From DATEOR01 sp035273885 (GTDB lineage: Bacteria > Actinomycetota > Thermoleophilia > Gaiellales > Gaiellaceae): a DNA stretch of 19,620 nucleotides. A program made the translations under genes and the position numbers. The stretch spans positions 1-19,620 of the forward strand of contig DATEOR010000004.1 of NCBI GenBank assembly GCA_035273885.1, given 5' to 3'. A model generated the notes under the pieces. The model worked only from the letters and a program-made list of their open reading frames with translations, ran no database searches and was not told the DNA's origin. Positions 4,720-12,140 of this stretch are shown here, one piece after another. Numbering within the stretch: the first letter of the stretch is position 1; each line of letters opens with the position of its first letter.

Positions 4720-7266
4720 ATGCGCACCTCCGCGGAGCTTCGGGAGGGCTTCCTCTCCTACTTCGAGTCCAAGGGCCACAAGCGGCTGCCTTCGTGGCCG
4801 CTCGTCCCGCGGCCCGAGGACACGTCGACGCTGCTCACCTCCGCGGGCATGCAGCCGCAGATGCCGTACTTCCTCGGCCGCGAAGAGCCGCCTGCGCTCC
4901 TCACGACGACCGCGCAGAAGTGCTTCCGCACGCCCGACATCGACGAAGTCGGCCTCGACGGCCACCACCTCACGTTCTTCGAGATGCTCGGCAACTTCTC
5001 GTTCGGGCAGTACTTCAAGCAGGGTGCGATCGAGCTCGCGACGGAGTTCATCCAGGATCACCTGAAGCTCGAGTGGGACCGCATCTGGGCGACCGTGCAC
5101 GCCGGCGACCCGCAGCTCCAGCTGGGTGAGGACGAAGTCGCGATCGGGCACTGGCTCGAGGTCGGCATCCCGCGGGAGCGGATCGTCGCCCTGCCGAGCA
5201 GCGAGAACTTCTGGTCGGTCGGCGGGCCGGGTCCGTGCGGGCCCGACTCGGAGATCTACTTCGACTGGGGCGAGGAATACGGCTGCGGCGATCCGGGCTG
5301 CGCGCCAGCGTGCCCGCGCTGCGACCGCTTCCTCGAATTCTGGAACCTCGTCTTCATGGAGTACGAGCTAAAGCCCGACGGGACGCTCACACCGCTGCCG
5401 CAGCAGAACGTCGACACCGGCATGGGCCTCGAACGCCTCTCGGCGATCGTGCAGCGCGTGCCGTCGCGCTCCGTCTACGAGACCGACGGCTACCAGGCGA
5501 TCATGGCCTGGATCGAGGCGGAGAGCGGGGTCGCATGGGACGCGAACGAGGTCGCCACGAAGGCCCATCGCGTGCTCGCCGACCACGGGCGCGGCATGAC
5601 CTGTCTGGTCGCCGACGGCGTCGTTCCGTCGAACGAAGGCCGAGGCTACGTTCTCCGTCGCGTCATCCGCCGCGCGGTTCAGCAGGCGCGGAAGATCGGA
5701 CTCGACGACCTCTGGCGTCTTTCCGACGTCGTCGTCGATCAGATGGGCGAGTGGTACCCCGAGCTCGGCGAGAACAGCCCGCACATCCGCGATGTGCTGC
5801 GCGCAGAGGAAGAGCGGTTCTCGGAGACGCTCGCGCGTGGGATGAAGCTGTTCGAGGACGTCGCGGCCAAGGGAGTCGTCTCCGCCGAGGACGCATTCAC
5901 GCTCACGGCGACGTACGGATTTCCCATCGAGTTGACCGAGGAGCTCGCGCGCGAGCGCGGCCTGGCGGTCGACGACGAGGGTTTCTCGAAGCTCATGGAG
6001 GAGCATCGCGAGATCTCGCGCGCAGGTGGTGAGAAGAGCGAGCTCCAGCGCGCCGGCGACTTCGCGCGCGAGGCCGGCTTCGAGACCGAGTTCGTCGGCT
6101 GGGAGAAGACAGAGGCGCTCACGCAGATCGGTGCGCTCGAGCACCTCGGCGACGGCACGTTTCTCGCGAAGCTGCGCGAATCGCCCTTCTATCCCGAGGG
6201 CGGCGGGCAGGTCTCCGACCACGGCTGGATCGAGGCCGACGGAAAGCGCGCCGAGCTCGCCGGTGCCTTCCGGTTCGGCGAAGACCAGGCGCTCCTCTTC
6301 CGCGGCCAGGGCTTTTCCGAAGGCGAGCGGGTAAAGGCCTGCGTGCCCTGGAAGGTGCGTTTCCCGACGATGGCGAACCACACGGCGACCCACCTCCTGC
6401 ACAAGGCGCTGCAGGAGGTCCTGGGCGATCACGTCCGCCAGGCCGGCTCGGCGGTCCGTCCCGACAAGCTGCGCTTCGACTTCACCCATCCGCAGGCGCT
6501 GACTACGGACGAGCGCGAGCGCGTGCAGGAGATCGTCAACGAGCGGATCTTCGAGAACCTGCCGGTGCATACGTTCCTGACGCCCATCGAGGAAGCGAGG
6601 AAGCTCGGTGCGATGATGCTCTTCGGCGAGAAGTACGGCGAGGTCGTCCGCGTGGTCGAGATTCCCGGCTTCTCGCGTGAGCTCTGCGGCGGGACGCATG
6701 TGCGCGCGACCGCGGAGATCGGCCCGTTCGCGATCCTCTCCGAGGGCTCGGTCGGCTCCGGTGTGCGGCGCATCGAAGCGCTGACCTCCGGCGAGGCGTT
6801 CGCCTATCTTCGCGCCCAGGCGGAGGAGGCCGGGGCTCTCCGCTCGAAGCTCGAAGACGCACGCAAGGAGGCCAAGAAGAAGCCCGAGGCGAGCACGGGG
6901 CCCGAGGTCGTGGCGGAGCGGCGGAATCAGGCAGGCGGGGTCGAGGTGATCGTGATGGAGCTCGGCGAATCGACTCCGGACGATATGCTCGAGCTGTCTG
7001 ACCGTCTCAAGCAGCAGCACGCGCCGGCCGCGGTCGTGCTCGGGGCCCGCGAGGACGGCCGCGTGCACCTCGTCGTCAACCTCGACCGCTCGCTCGAGGA
7101 GCGCGGCCTGGACGCCGTCGCGCTTATCCGCGATGCGGCGGCGCTCATGGGGGGCGGGGGAGGAGGCCGGCCGACGATGGCTCGCGCGGGGGGCCGGGAC
7201 CCGGAAAAGCTGCCCGATGCGCTGGCGCACGCGGAGAAGGCGCTGATCGCCGCGCTCTCCAACTAG
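4720..7266 (+). CDS. alaS: Alanine--tRNA ligase
   Basis: This class II synthetase charges tRNA-Ala and edits misactivated Ser and Gly. At 848 residues it is slightly shorter than many bacterial AlaRS. The catalytic domain holds HLTFFEMLGNFSFG (from residue 83) and, after GPGPCGPDSE, a Cys-rich insert with four closely spaced cysteines before LEFWNLVFMEY. The editing domain carries the zinc-binding pair HTATH (His554, His558) and CGGTH (Cys656, His660). The C-terminal C-Ala domain ends in a Gly-rich GGGGGGRPTMARAGG, as is usual. No ribosome-binding site precedes the ATG; a TAGAAT box 7 nt upstream suggests a leaderless mRNA. The stop codon TAG is also the first half of a similar box before ruvX. 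Confidence 0.97.
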   Translation: MRTSAELREGFLSYFESKGHKRLPSWPLVPRPEDTSTLLTSAGMQPQMPYFLGREEPPALLTTTAQKCFRTPDIDEVGLDGHHLTFFEMLGNFSFGQYFKQGAIELATEFIQDHLKLEWDRIWATVHAGDPQLQLGEDEVAIGHWLEVGIPRERIVALPSSENFWSVGGPGPCGPDSEIYFDWGEEYGCGDPGCAPACPRCDRFLEFWNLVFMEYELKPDGTLTPLPQQNVDTGMGLERLSAIVQRVPSRSVYETDGYQAIMAWIEAESGVAWDANEVATKAHRVLADHGRGMTCLVADGVVPSNEGRGYVLRRVIRRAVQQARKIGLDDLWRLSDVVVDQMGEWYPELGENSPHIRDVLRAEEERFSETLARGMKLFEDVAAKGVVSAEDAFTLTATYGFPIELTEELARERGLAVDDEGFSKLMEEHREISRAGGEKSELQRAGDFAREAGFETEFVGWEKTEALTQIGALEHLGDGTFLAKLRESPFYPEGGGQVSDHGWIEADGKRAELAGAFRFGEDQALLFRGQGFSEGERVKACVPWKVRFPTMANHTATHLLHKALQEVLGDHVRQAGSAVRPDKLRFDFTHPQALTTDERERVQEIVNERIFENLPVHTFLTPIEEARKLGAMMLFGEKYGEVVRVVEIPGFSRELCGGTHVRATAEIGPFAILSEGSVGSGVRRIEALTSGEAFAYLRAQAEEAGALRSKLEDARKEAKKKPEASTGPEVVAERRNQAGGVEVIVMELGESTPDDMLELSDRLKQQHAPAAVVLGAREDGRVHLVVNLDRSLEERGLDAVALIRDAAALMGGGGGGRPTMARAGGRDPEKLPDALAHAEKALIAALSN

Positions 7267-7269
7267 AAT
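7264..7269 (+). promoter_or_regulatory. TAGAAT overlapping the alaS stop, possible -10 for ruvX
   Basis: The hexamer shares its TAG with the alaS stop codon and ends 9 nt before the ruvX GTG (7279). No Shine-Dalgarno sequence is seen. The spacing is slightly long for strictly leaderless transcription, so a leader of 1-3 nt is possible. Confidence 0.45.
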
Positions 7270-7278
7270 CGCCCGCCT

Positions 7279-7674
7279 GTGAAGGTGCTCGCCCTCGACT
7301 ACGGTTCGGCGCGGACCGGTGTCGCCGTCTCGGATCCGACCGGGACCCTGGCGAGGCCGCTCGAGGTCGTCGAGAACGCCTCGACAACCGCCGGCCTGAA
7401 GCGTCTGGCCGAGCTGGTCGAGCGCGAAGGGGTCGAGCGGATCGTGGTCGGCTTGCCCGTGACACTGCGAGGCGAGCGGGGCGCGCAAGCCGAGGAGACG
7501 GAGGCGTTCGTGGCGGCTCTCAGGGCGGTGACCGAGGTACCGATAGAGAGCTTCGACGAGCGGTTCACGACCAAGCTGGCCGAGGCGCAGCCGTCCGAGG
7601 CTCCCTCCGACGCCGTCGCCGCGGCCCACCTGCTTTCGACCTATCTGGAATGGAAGAGCGCCCTCCCGAGATAA
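7279..7674 (+). CDS. ruvX: RuvX/YqgF family RNase H-fold nuclease
   Basis: A 131-residue protein of the YqgF/RuvX family, implicated in processing the 5' end of pre-16S rRNA and proposed as a Holliday junction resolvase. The family motifs are in order: LALDYGSARTG (4-14, first catalytic Asp), IVVGLPVTLRG (55-65), ESFDERFTT (89-97) and SDAVAAAHLLSTYL near the C-terminus (last catalytic Asp). The GTG start at 7279 puts the first beta-strand at residue 2, as usual. The alaS-ruvX-mltG-aroE order is common in Gram-positive genomes. It overlaps the start of mltG by 25 nt. Confidence 0.93.
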   Translation: MKVLALDYGSARTGVAVSDPTGTLARPLEVVENASTTAGLKRLAELVEREGVERIVVGLPVTLRGERGAQAEETEAFVAALRAVTEVPIESFDERFTTKLAEAQPSEAPSDAVAAAHLLSTYLEWKSALPR

Positions 7675-8561
7675 GACGCCACCGGCAGGGCTCCTCGGCG
7701 ACGCGTGCGCTCGCGGCGCTCGGCGGACTGATCCTGGGTGTCGGCGTGCTCGCCGCCATCGCGTTCGCCGTCGTCGGCCGCGACACTGGCGGGAGCTCGG
7801 ATCCAGCCACCCAGGACACGACCACGGGCCCTCCGCCCAAGCCCGTCCTGCGCATCGTCTTCCCCGAGGGCTTCACCCGGGTCGAGATGGCCGATCGCAT
7901 CACGGCGGTGAACAAGATCGCCGAGGAGAAGCGCAAGATCACGCCCAAGCTTTCCGAGCGGGAGTACCTCCGCGTCACGAAGACGACCGAGCCGCCGGCC
8001 GACTTCCCCAAGAACGTTCCAAATCTCGAGGGCTTCCTCTTCCCGGCGACCTACGACTTCACGGAGGACACGACCTCAAAGGAGCTCATGAACGACCAGC
8101 TCGAGGCGTTCGACCGCAACTGGAGCCAGATCGACCTCAAGTACGCGAAGTCCAAGAACCTGACGCCCTACGACGTTCTCATCATCGCCTCGATGATCGA
8201 GAAGGAGGTGCAGGTGCCGAAGGAGAGGGGGCTCGTCGCGGCGGTCATCTACAACCGCCTCCACCTCGGCATGGCTCTCCAGATCGACGCCACGCTCCGC
8301 TACGGGTTCAACATCCCTCCGACACAGGCGATCCTCCAGAGCCAGATCGACTCGGACAACCCGTACAACACCCGCAAGTTCCCCGGCTTGACCCCGACCC
8401 CGATCGCCAACCCCGGCCTCGCGGCCATGCAGGCTGCGGCGCATCCCGCCAAGGTCGACTACCTCTATTACGTGCGCAAGCCCGATTGCAAGAGTCACTT
8501 CTTCACGTCCAGCCTCGACGAGTTCAATAACTACCCGCGCGGCGGCCTGAACTGCGGGTGA
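7650..8561 (+). CDS. mltG: Endolytic murein transglycosylase MltG (YceG-like)
   Basis: MltG cleaves nascent peptidoglycan strands at the outer face of the membrane and so sets glycan chain length. This 303-residue protein has a short basic cytoplasmic N-terminus, one membrane helix (about 20-43), a Pro/Thr-rich linker (50-65), and a YceG domain with EGFLFPATYDF (127-137). The catalytic Glu is expected in IASMIEKE (Glu184), followed by ERGLVAAVIYNRL (192-204), QIDATLRYG (211-219), and the closing TPTPIANPG and LYYV...HFFT segments. The N-terminal LysM-like part is shorter than in E. coli MltG. The ATG at 7650 lies inside ruvX, and the end overlaps aroE (GTGA), so ruvX, mltG and aroE are probably one coupled unit. 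Confidence 0.94.
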   Translation: MEERPPEIRRHRQGSSATRALAALGGLILGVGVLAAIAFAVVGRDTGGSSDPATQDTTTGPPPKPVLRIVFPEGFTRVEMADRITAVNKIAEEKRKITPKLSEREYLRVTKTTEPPADFPKNVPNLEGFLFPATYDFTEDTTSKELMNDQLEAFDRNWSQIDLKYAKSKNLTPYDVLIIASMIEKEVQVPKERGLVAAVIYNRLHLGMALQIDATLRYGFNIPPTQAILQSQIDSDNPYNTRKFPGLTPTPIANPGLAAMQAAAHPAKVDYLYYVRKPDCKSHFFTSSLDEFNNYPRGGLNCG

Positions 8562-9364
8562 CGATCGGCGGCGCGACCCGGCTCGTGGGCCTGATCGGCG
8601 ACCCGGTCGAGCACTCGCTGTCTCCGCTCATGCAGAACGCCGCCTTTGCCGCGGTCGCGCTCGACTGGACCTACGTGCCGCTGCCCGTGAAGCGGGAGCG
8701 CCTGGAGGAGGCCGTCGCCGGCCTCGAGGCGCTCGGCTTCGCCGGCGCGAACGTGACGGTCCCGCACAAGACGGCCGTGGTGGGCTACTGCGACGAGCTG
8801 GACGACGTCGCGGGCCGCGCGGGCTCGGTGAACACTCTCGTCGTCCGCGAAGGCCGTGTCTTCGGCTCGAGCACGGACGGACCGGCGGTCGTCGGCCTCG
8901 TCGATGCCAAGGGAGCCCGTGTACTCGTCCTCGGTGCGGGTGGGGGCGCACAGGCCGTCGCCACGTCGCTCGGCGACGCGGGCGCCGAGTCGATCGCCAT
9001 CGCAGCCCGGGACGGGGAGCGGGCGCACGCGCTGGCGGTCCGCCTCCGCACGCTCTTCCCCGAGCGGAAGATCTCGTCCGAGAGCGACTGGCCGCCTTCG
9101 GGTCGAGAGGTGACGCTCGTCGTCAACGCGACCCCGGTCCGGGACGAAACGCTCGTCGAGCTCTCGCCGGAGCAGCAGGTCGTCGACCTCGCGTACAGGC
9201 AGGACGGGTCGGACACGGCCCTGATCGCCACCGCACGCATGGCCGGCTGCGAGCGGGTCGTGGACGGCCTCGAGGTTCTCCTCGGCCAGGGCGCGGCCTC
9301 TTTCGAGCGCTGGACCGGCATCGAAGCGCCCGTCGCGGTGATGCGCGCGGCGCTCTCACGCTGA
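8558..9364 (+). CDS. aroE: Shikimate dehydrogenase
   Basis: AroE reduces 3-dehydroshikimate to shikimate with NADPH, step four of the shikimate pathway. The 268 residues carry the substrate-binding GDPVEHSLSP (14-23), NVTVPHK with catalytic Lys71 (65-71), SVNT (90-93), STDG with the partner Asp107, and the Rossmann loop LGAGGGAQA (125-133). ATP near residue 190 and the late LGQGAASFERWTG close the family pattern. The GTG start overlaps the mltG stop by 4 nt. It is separated from the other aro genes of this window by the vWA protein and response regulator pair. Confidence 0.95.
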   Translation: MTIGGATRLVGLIGDPVEHSLSPLMQNAAFAAVALDWTYVPLPVKRERLEEAVAGLEALGFAGANVTVPHKTAVVGYCDELDDVAGRAGSVNTLVVREGRVFGSSTDGPAVVGLVDAKGARVLVLGAGGGAQAVATSLGDAGAESIAIAARDGERAHALAVRLRTLFPERKISSESDWPPSGREVTLVVNATPVRDETLVELSPEQQVVDLAYRQDGSDTALIATARMAGCERVVDGLEVLLGQGAASFERWTGIEAPVAVMRAALSR

Positions 9365-9370
9365 GAATTA

Positions 9371-9398
9371 GAGAGGGCCCGCGGTGGCGGGCCCTCTC
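9371..9398. terminator. Strong hairpin between convergent aroE and vWA gene
   Basis: A perfect 12-bp inverted repeat (9371-9382 with 9387-9398), extendable by one A-T pair, encloses the loop GGTG. It lies 6 nt after the aroE stop and 26 nt from the convergent vWA gene stop. No T-run follows on either strand, so it may act as a non-canonical or Rho-assisted bidirectional terminator, or as a 3' end stabiliser. Confidence 0.75.
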
Positions 9399-9424
9399 TC
9401 TCAACGGTCCTCTTCCGTCTCCCC

Positions 9425-11236
9425 TTACTTCGGGGGTGGCGGGACGAGGCAGGAAACTCTCGTCTCGTTCCCCGACGTGTCGGTTACCACGAGGACCGCA
9501 TCTCCCTTCAGCTTCAGCTTGGAGACGATCACTCCAGGGCCGGGACGTGTGTCGCTGGGCCTGGCGCCCGGGGCCTGCGTGATCTTCACCCGGTCTCCGT
9601 TCGCGAACGGATCGGAGACGAAGGAGCTCCCGCTGTCGTACACGAGGATCGAGGCGAGGCCGACCAGGTCGGACCCGAACAGCTGGTAGAAGCCGTCCGG
9701 ATTCTGTCCGCCCTTCGGGCCGGGCAAGGACGAGCTACCGGCGGGCGGGATGTTTTTGCCTGCCGGGTTCGTGCTCGGCCTGCACGCTGCCTGTGGCGGC
9801 GTCGTGTCGATCCAGTCCTTCGTCGCCCGCGTGCAGAACCGGTGATCGCGGAACGAGAAGCACGCTTCGATCACGTCCTGTCCGACGGCGAACGCACCCG
9901 TGTACGTCCAGGCGACGTGACCTGCCGCGTCGGTCGTGCAGCCGGCCGGCGTGCACTCGGACGAGTCGCTCGTCTCGCCCGCATTCGGGCCGGAGAGGAC
10001 GGTGAAGTCCACCAGCGTCCCGGCGAGCGGGCTGCCGCCGGCCGAGACCGTGGCGGTCACGGTGTGATTCGTGCCCGCCTCGTTCGTCGCGGTGGCCGGG
10101 TCGAGCTGGATGCCCGGGATGTCGATCGTGATGTGCTGGACGAAGCGCGGATCGGGCAGTCCGGTCGCCGGATCGACGACGACGTTGCCGTCGATGAGCC
10201 AGGTGACCGTGCAGTTGAGCGTCGAGCCCTGCGCTGCGGCCGGGCTGACGTCGACCTGCTCCGAGAACGACGCGTCGTCCCCGCTCGTCACGGACTGCGA
10301 CGGCGGTGTGATCGTCACGGTCAGGTTCGGGTCGCACGGACCCACGGACGGGCTCACCGTCACGGGCAGGTTCTGCAGGCCCGCGACGATCGCGTTGACG
10401 ATGTCCGAGCCGGACGAGGTCGTCGCCTGGACGCTGCCGCCGGTTCCGGAGGCGAGTGCGTCCACGCACGTGTTCGTCCCTGCGCCGCCGGGCGTGAGCC
10501 CGATCACGGTGATGCCGTTGGCCGCCAGGATCCCGGCGGTCGTCGCGGCACTCGCTGTTCCCGCGTCACCCGGCCAGCCGCCCGCGTCGCCCGTGACGTG
10601 ACAGTCGGCGTCGGTGGCGAGGAGGGCAACCCTTCGTGTGAGCGGCCGCCAGCTGGGCTGCTGCCCTGCAGGCGTGTCCTGTGCGTCCAGCGTGCTCGCG
10701 TTCCCGTTCGAGTCGATCGCGGGATGCGCCGTGTCGGCGATGTAGTGCAGGGCCTCGAGCTGGGCCTCGGGCGTGTCGTTGCCGCCGCCGGCCGTGAGCG
10801 CCGGAACACCGGCGACGAAGCCGCCGCCGCCGGGTGTCACATCGGCCAGGCGCCGGACGACCCAGTCGCCCGTGTTGCCCCAGCTGTCCTGGTCGAAGTC
10901 ACGGAACCCGTAGACGCAGCTCGCGTAGTTCACGCCCGTGGCGTCGAGGGCTGTGATGAGGGGCCCGCCCGGACCCGCGAGGGCTTGCAGATTGTCGATG
11001 TCGTCGCCGAAGCTGCCCGTCTCGTCCTCGACGAGACAGATGTCGACGAGCGGTGGGATCGCTGTGGTGTGCACCGTCTTGCCGACGGTGATGCTGCCGT
11101 CGGGGGCGAGGGTGGCGTGTACGGTCACGGGGTCGACCCCCGGGTCGGCGACCGCGGCTCCCACACAGAATGTGAGAAGCGCGAGCGCCGCAATGGCCCA
11201 CGCCAGGCGCGCCGGCAGCGCGCGAGTCCTCTTCAT
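9425..11236 (-). CDS. Secreted von Willebrand A / Ig-like domain protein
   Basis: A 603-residue exported protein. Residues 1-30 form a signal peptide (KRTR, hydrophobic core, AVADP as likely cleavage region). The vWA-type domain (about 62-290) has a metal-ion-dependent adhesion site in DETGS (71-75), resembling the D-x-T-x-S form of integrin beta subunits, plus GGGNDTPEAQLEAL (150-163) and an LLATDADCH strand (205-213). Then come two Ig-like segments: about 293-375 (containing VTWLIDG) and about 376-460, the latter like bacterial Ig-like domains (HTVTATVSAGGSPLAGTLVDF, about 391-411). A Pro/Gly spacer (490-512) precedes a final beta-rich segment. Thirteen cysteines, twelve of them in the mature part, suggest disulfides. 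There is no LPXTG motif or C-terminal anchor. GAGAGGAAG lies 5 nt before the ATG. Adhesion or matrix role is inferred from the family; no pathway partner is seen. Confidence 0.85.
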   Translation of the reverse strand: MKRTRALPARLAWAIAALALLTFCVGAAVADPGVDPVTVHATLAPDGSITVGKTVHTTAIPPLVDICLVEDETGSFGDDIDNLQALAGPGGPLITALDATGVNYASCVYGFRDFDQDSWGNTGDWVVRRLADVTPGGGGFVAGVPALTAGGGNDTPEAQLEALHYIADTAHPAIDSNGNASTLDAQDTPAGQQPSWRPLTRRVALLATDADCHVTGDAGGWPGDAGTASAATTAGILAANGITVIGLTPGGAGTNTCVDALASGTGGSVQATTSSGSDIVNAIVAGLQNLPVTVSPSVGPCDPNLTVTITPPSQSVTSGDDASFSEQVDVSPAAAQGSTLNCTVTWLIDGNVVVDPATGLPDPRFVQHITIDIPGIQLDPATATNEAGTNHTVTATVSAGGSPLAGTLVDFTVLSGPNAGETSDSSECTPAGCTTDAAGHVAWTYTGAFAVGQDVIEACFSFRDHRFCTRATKDWIDTTPPQAACRPSTNPAGKNIPPAGSSSLPGPKGGQNPDGFYQLFGSDLVGLASILVYDSGSSFVSDPFANGDRVKITQAPGARPSDTRPGPGVIVSKLKLKGDAVLVVTDTSGNETRVSCLVPPPPK

Positions 11237-11267
11237 TGTGTCTTCCTCTCGTTAAGTGTTCGGCGTC

Positions 11268-11292
11268 TGCATGCCGCAGTTGCATGCCGCAG
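11268..11292. repeat. Direct repeat in the divergent vWA/regulator intergenic region
   Basis: Two copies of TGCATGCCGCAG (11268-11279 and 11281-11292) are separated by one base. They lie 31-56 nt upstream of the vWA gene start on its template side, where they could be an operator or part of its untranslated leader. Confidence 0.6.
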
Positions 11293-11333
11293 CCGTTCCT
11301 GGCCCACCTCCTTTCCAGCTGCCGCCCCCACTG

Positions 11334-11349
11334 TGAAGCGGCCGCTTCA
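11334..11349. promoter_or_regulatory. 16-bp perfect palindrome, possible operator
   Basis: TGAAGCGGCCGCTTCA reads the same on both strands. It lies near the middle of the 294-nt region between the divergent vWA and response regulator genes. A dimeric regulator site is plausible; there is no second copy in the region to support it. Confidence 0.4.
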
Positions 11350-11464
11350 ACGTACTACCGCGACCGACCGGCGCACAGGGGCCGATAACCCTATTTCGGT
11401 GTACGACGAAAGCCCGAGGTACGTACGGGATTTTCAGCGGAGTCGTAAGTGTCCCTTGGGGGGG

Positions 11465-11493
11465 TTGAACCCTGAGTCGTTACGCGTTAGAAC
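11465..11493 (+). promoter_or_regulatory. Probable promoter of the response regulator gene
   Basis: TTGAAC (11465-11470) and TAGAAC (11488-11493) are separated by 17 bp, giving a start near 11500 and a leader of about 30 nt. The -35 overlaps a short inverted repeat GGGTT-G-AACCC. Confidence 0.5.
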
Positions 11494-11504
11494 TCTCGCG
11501 GGGC

Positions 11505-11521
11505 GTTCCGGCCGTCGGAAC
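11505..11521 (+). promoter_or_regulatory. Hairpin just upstream of the response regulator ribosome site
   Basis: GTTCCG (11505-11510) pairs with CGGAAC (11516-11521) around a 5-nt loop. The stem ends directly before AGGAG (11522-11526), so it may affect ribosome access. Confidence 0.35.
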
Positions 11522-11530
11522 AGGAGAAGC

Positions 11531-12124
11531 ATGACCGGGCAGATATTGGTGGTTGACGACGACCCGTGCTGTCGCATGCTTGTCGCGGAAGCATTGGGCG
11601 CGGTTGGCTTCGAGACACACGAGGTGGAGACTGCGGACGAAGCGCTGGACTTCGTCGCCGGTGACGCGCCCGCGCTCGTCATCCTGGACGTCAACCTGCC
11701 CCTGGTCTCGGGCTACGAGGTCTGCCGGCGGCTCCGGGACCGCTTCGGCATGGGACTGCCGATCGTCTTCCTCTCCGGCGAGCGCGTGGAGTCGTTCGAC
11801 CGGGTGGCTGGGCTTCTGATCGGCGCGGACGACTATGTCGTCAAGCCGTTTGCCCCGGACGAGCTCGTCGCCCGTGTACAACCGCTTCTGGGGAGGTCGC
11901 ACGCTCCTGCCCAGCCTCGAGGTCTCTCGCGCCTGACGAAGCGCGAACTCGAGGTGCTCGGTCTGCTCGCGGAGGGCAAGCCGCAGGCCGAGATCGCGGA
12001 TGAGCTCGTCATCACCCAAAAGACCGTCGGCACGCACATCGAGCACATCCTCTCGAAGCTCGGCGTCAAGAGCCGCGCGCAGGCAGTTGCCCTCGCGTAC
12101 CGGGATCGCCTCCTCGAAGCCTGA
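11531..12124 (+). CDS. Orphan response regulator, REC plus LuxR-type HTH
   Basis: A 197-residue DNA-binding response regulator. The receiver domain (about 4-120) has the acidic cluster DDD (9-11), phospho-acceptor Asp53 in VILDVNLP, the switch Ser82 and Lys105 in VVKPF. After a short linker the LuxR/NarL-type HTH (about 134-190) has LTKRELEVLGLLAEGKPQAE and TQKTVGTHIEHILSKLGVKS as scaffold and recognition helices. The frame is open far upstream (from 9842) but that part is antisense to the vWA gene; the ATG at 11531 has AGGAG 4 nt upstream and starts the receiver fold correctly. No histidine kinase is in the window. It is divergent from the vWA gene, which makes that gene a natural candidate target. 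Confidence 0.93.
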   Translation: MTGQILVVDDDPCCRMLVAEALGAVGFETHEVETADEALDFVAGDAPALVILDVNLPLVSGYEVCRRLRDRFGMGLPIVFLSGERVESFDRVAGLLIGADDYVVKPFAPDELVARVQPLLGRSHAPAQPRGLSRLTKRELEVLGLLAEGKPQAEIADELVITQKTVGTHIEHILSKLGVKSRAQAVALAYRDRLLEA

Positions 12125-12128
12125 GCCA

Positions 12129-12134
12129 TAGGCT
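12129..12134 (+). promoter_or_regulatory. TAGGCT, probable -10 of a leaderless aroC transcript
   Basis: TAGGCT ends 6 nt before the aroC GTG at 12141 and no Shine-Dalgarno sequence is seen. It sits in the 16-nt gap after the response regulator stop. Confidence 0.5.
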
Positions 12135-12140
12135 TTCGTC

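Noticed and set aside
5272..5330. Four-cysteine insert in AlaRS as a novel metal site
   Set aside because: Cys-rich inserts at this place before the NLVFM motif occur in many bacterial AlaRS enzymes as I recall them, so it is not unusual enough to report.
5368..7629. 753-codon open frame on the minus strand opposite alaS and ruvX
   Set aside because: It mirrors the codon pattern of alaS, a certain gene, in a GC-rich genome where stops are rare in antisense frames. The protein is rich in Arg, Leu, Gly and His with no recognisable motif.
9842..11530. Long upstream extension of the response regulator frame
   Set aside because: This part is antisense to the vWA gene and shows no domain. The receiver fold begins at ATG 11531 with a good ribosome site.
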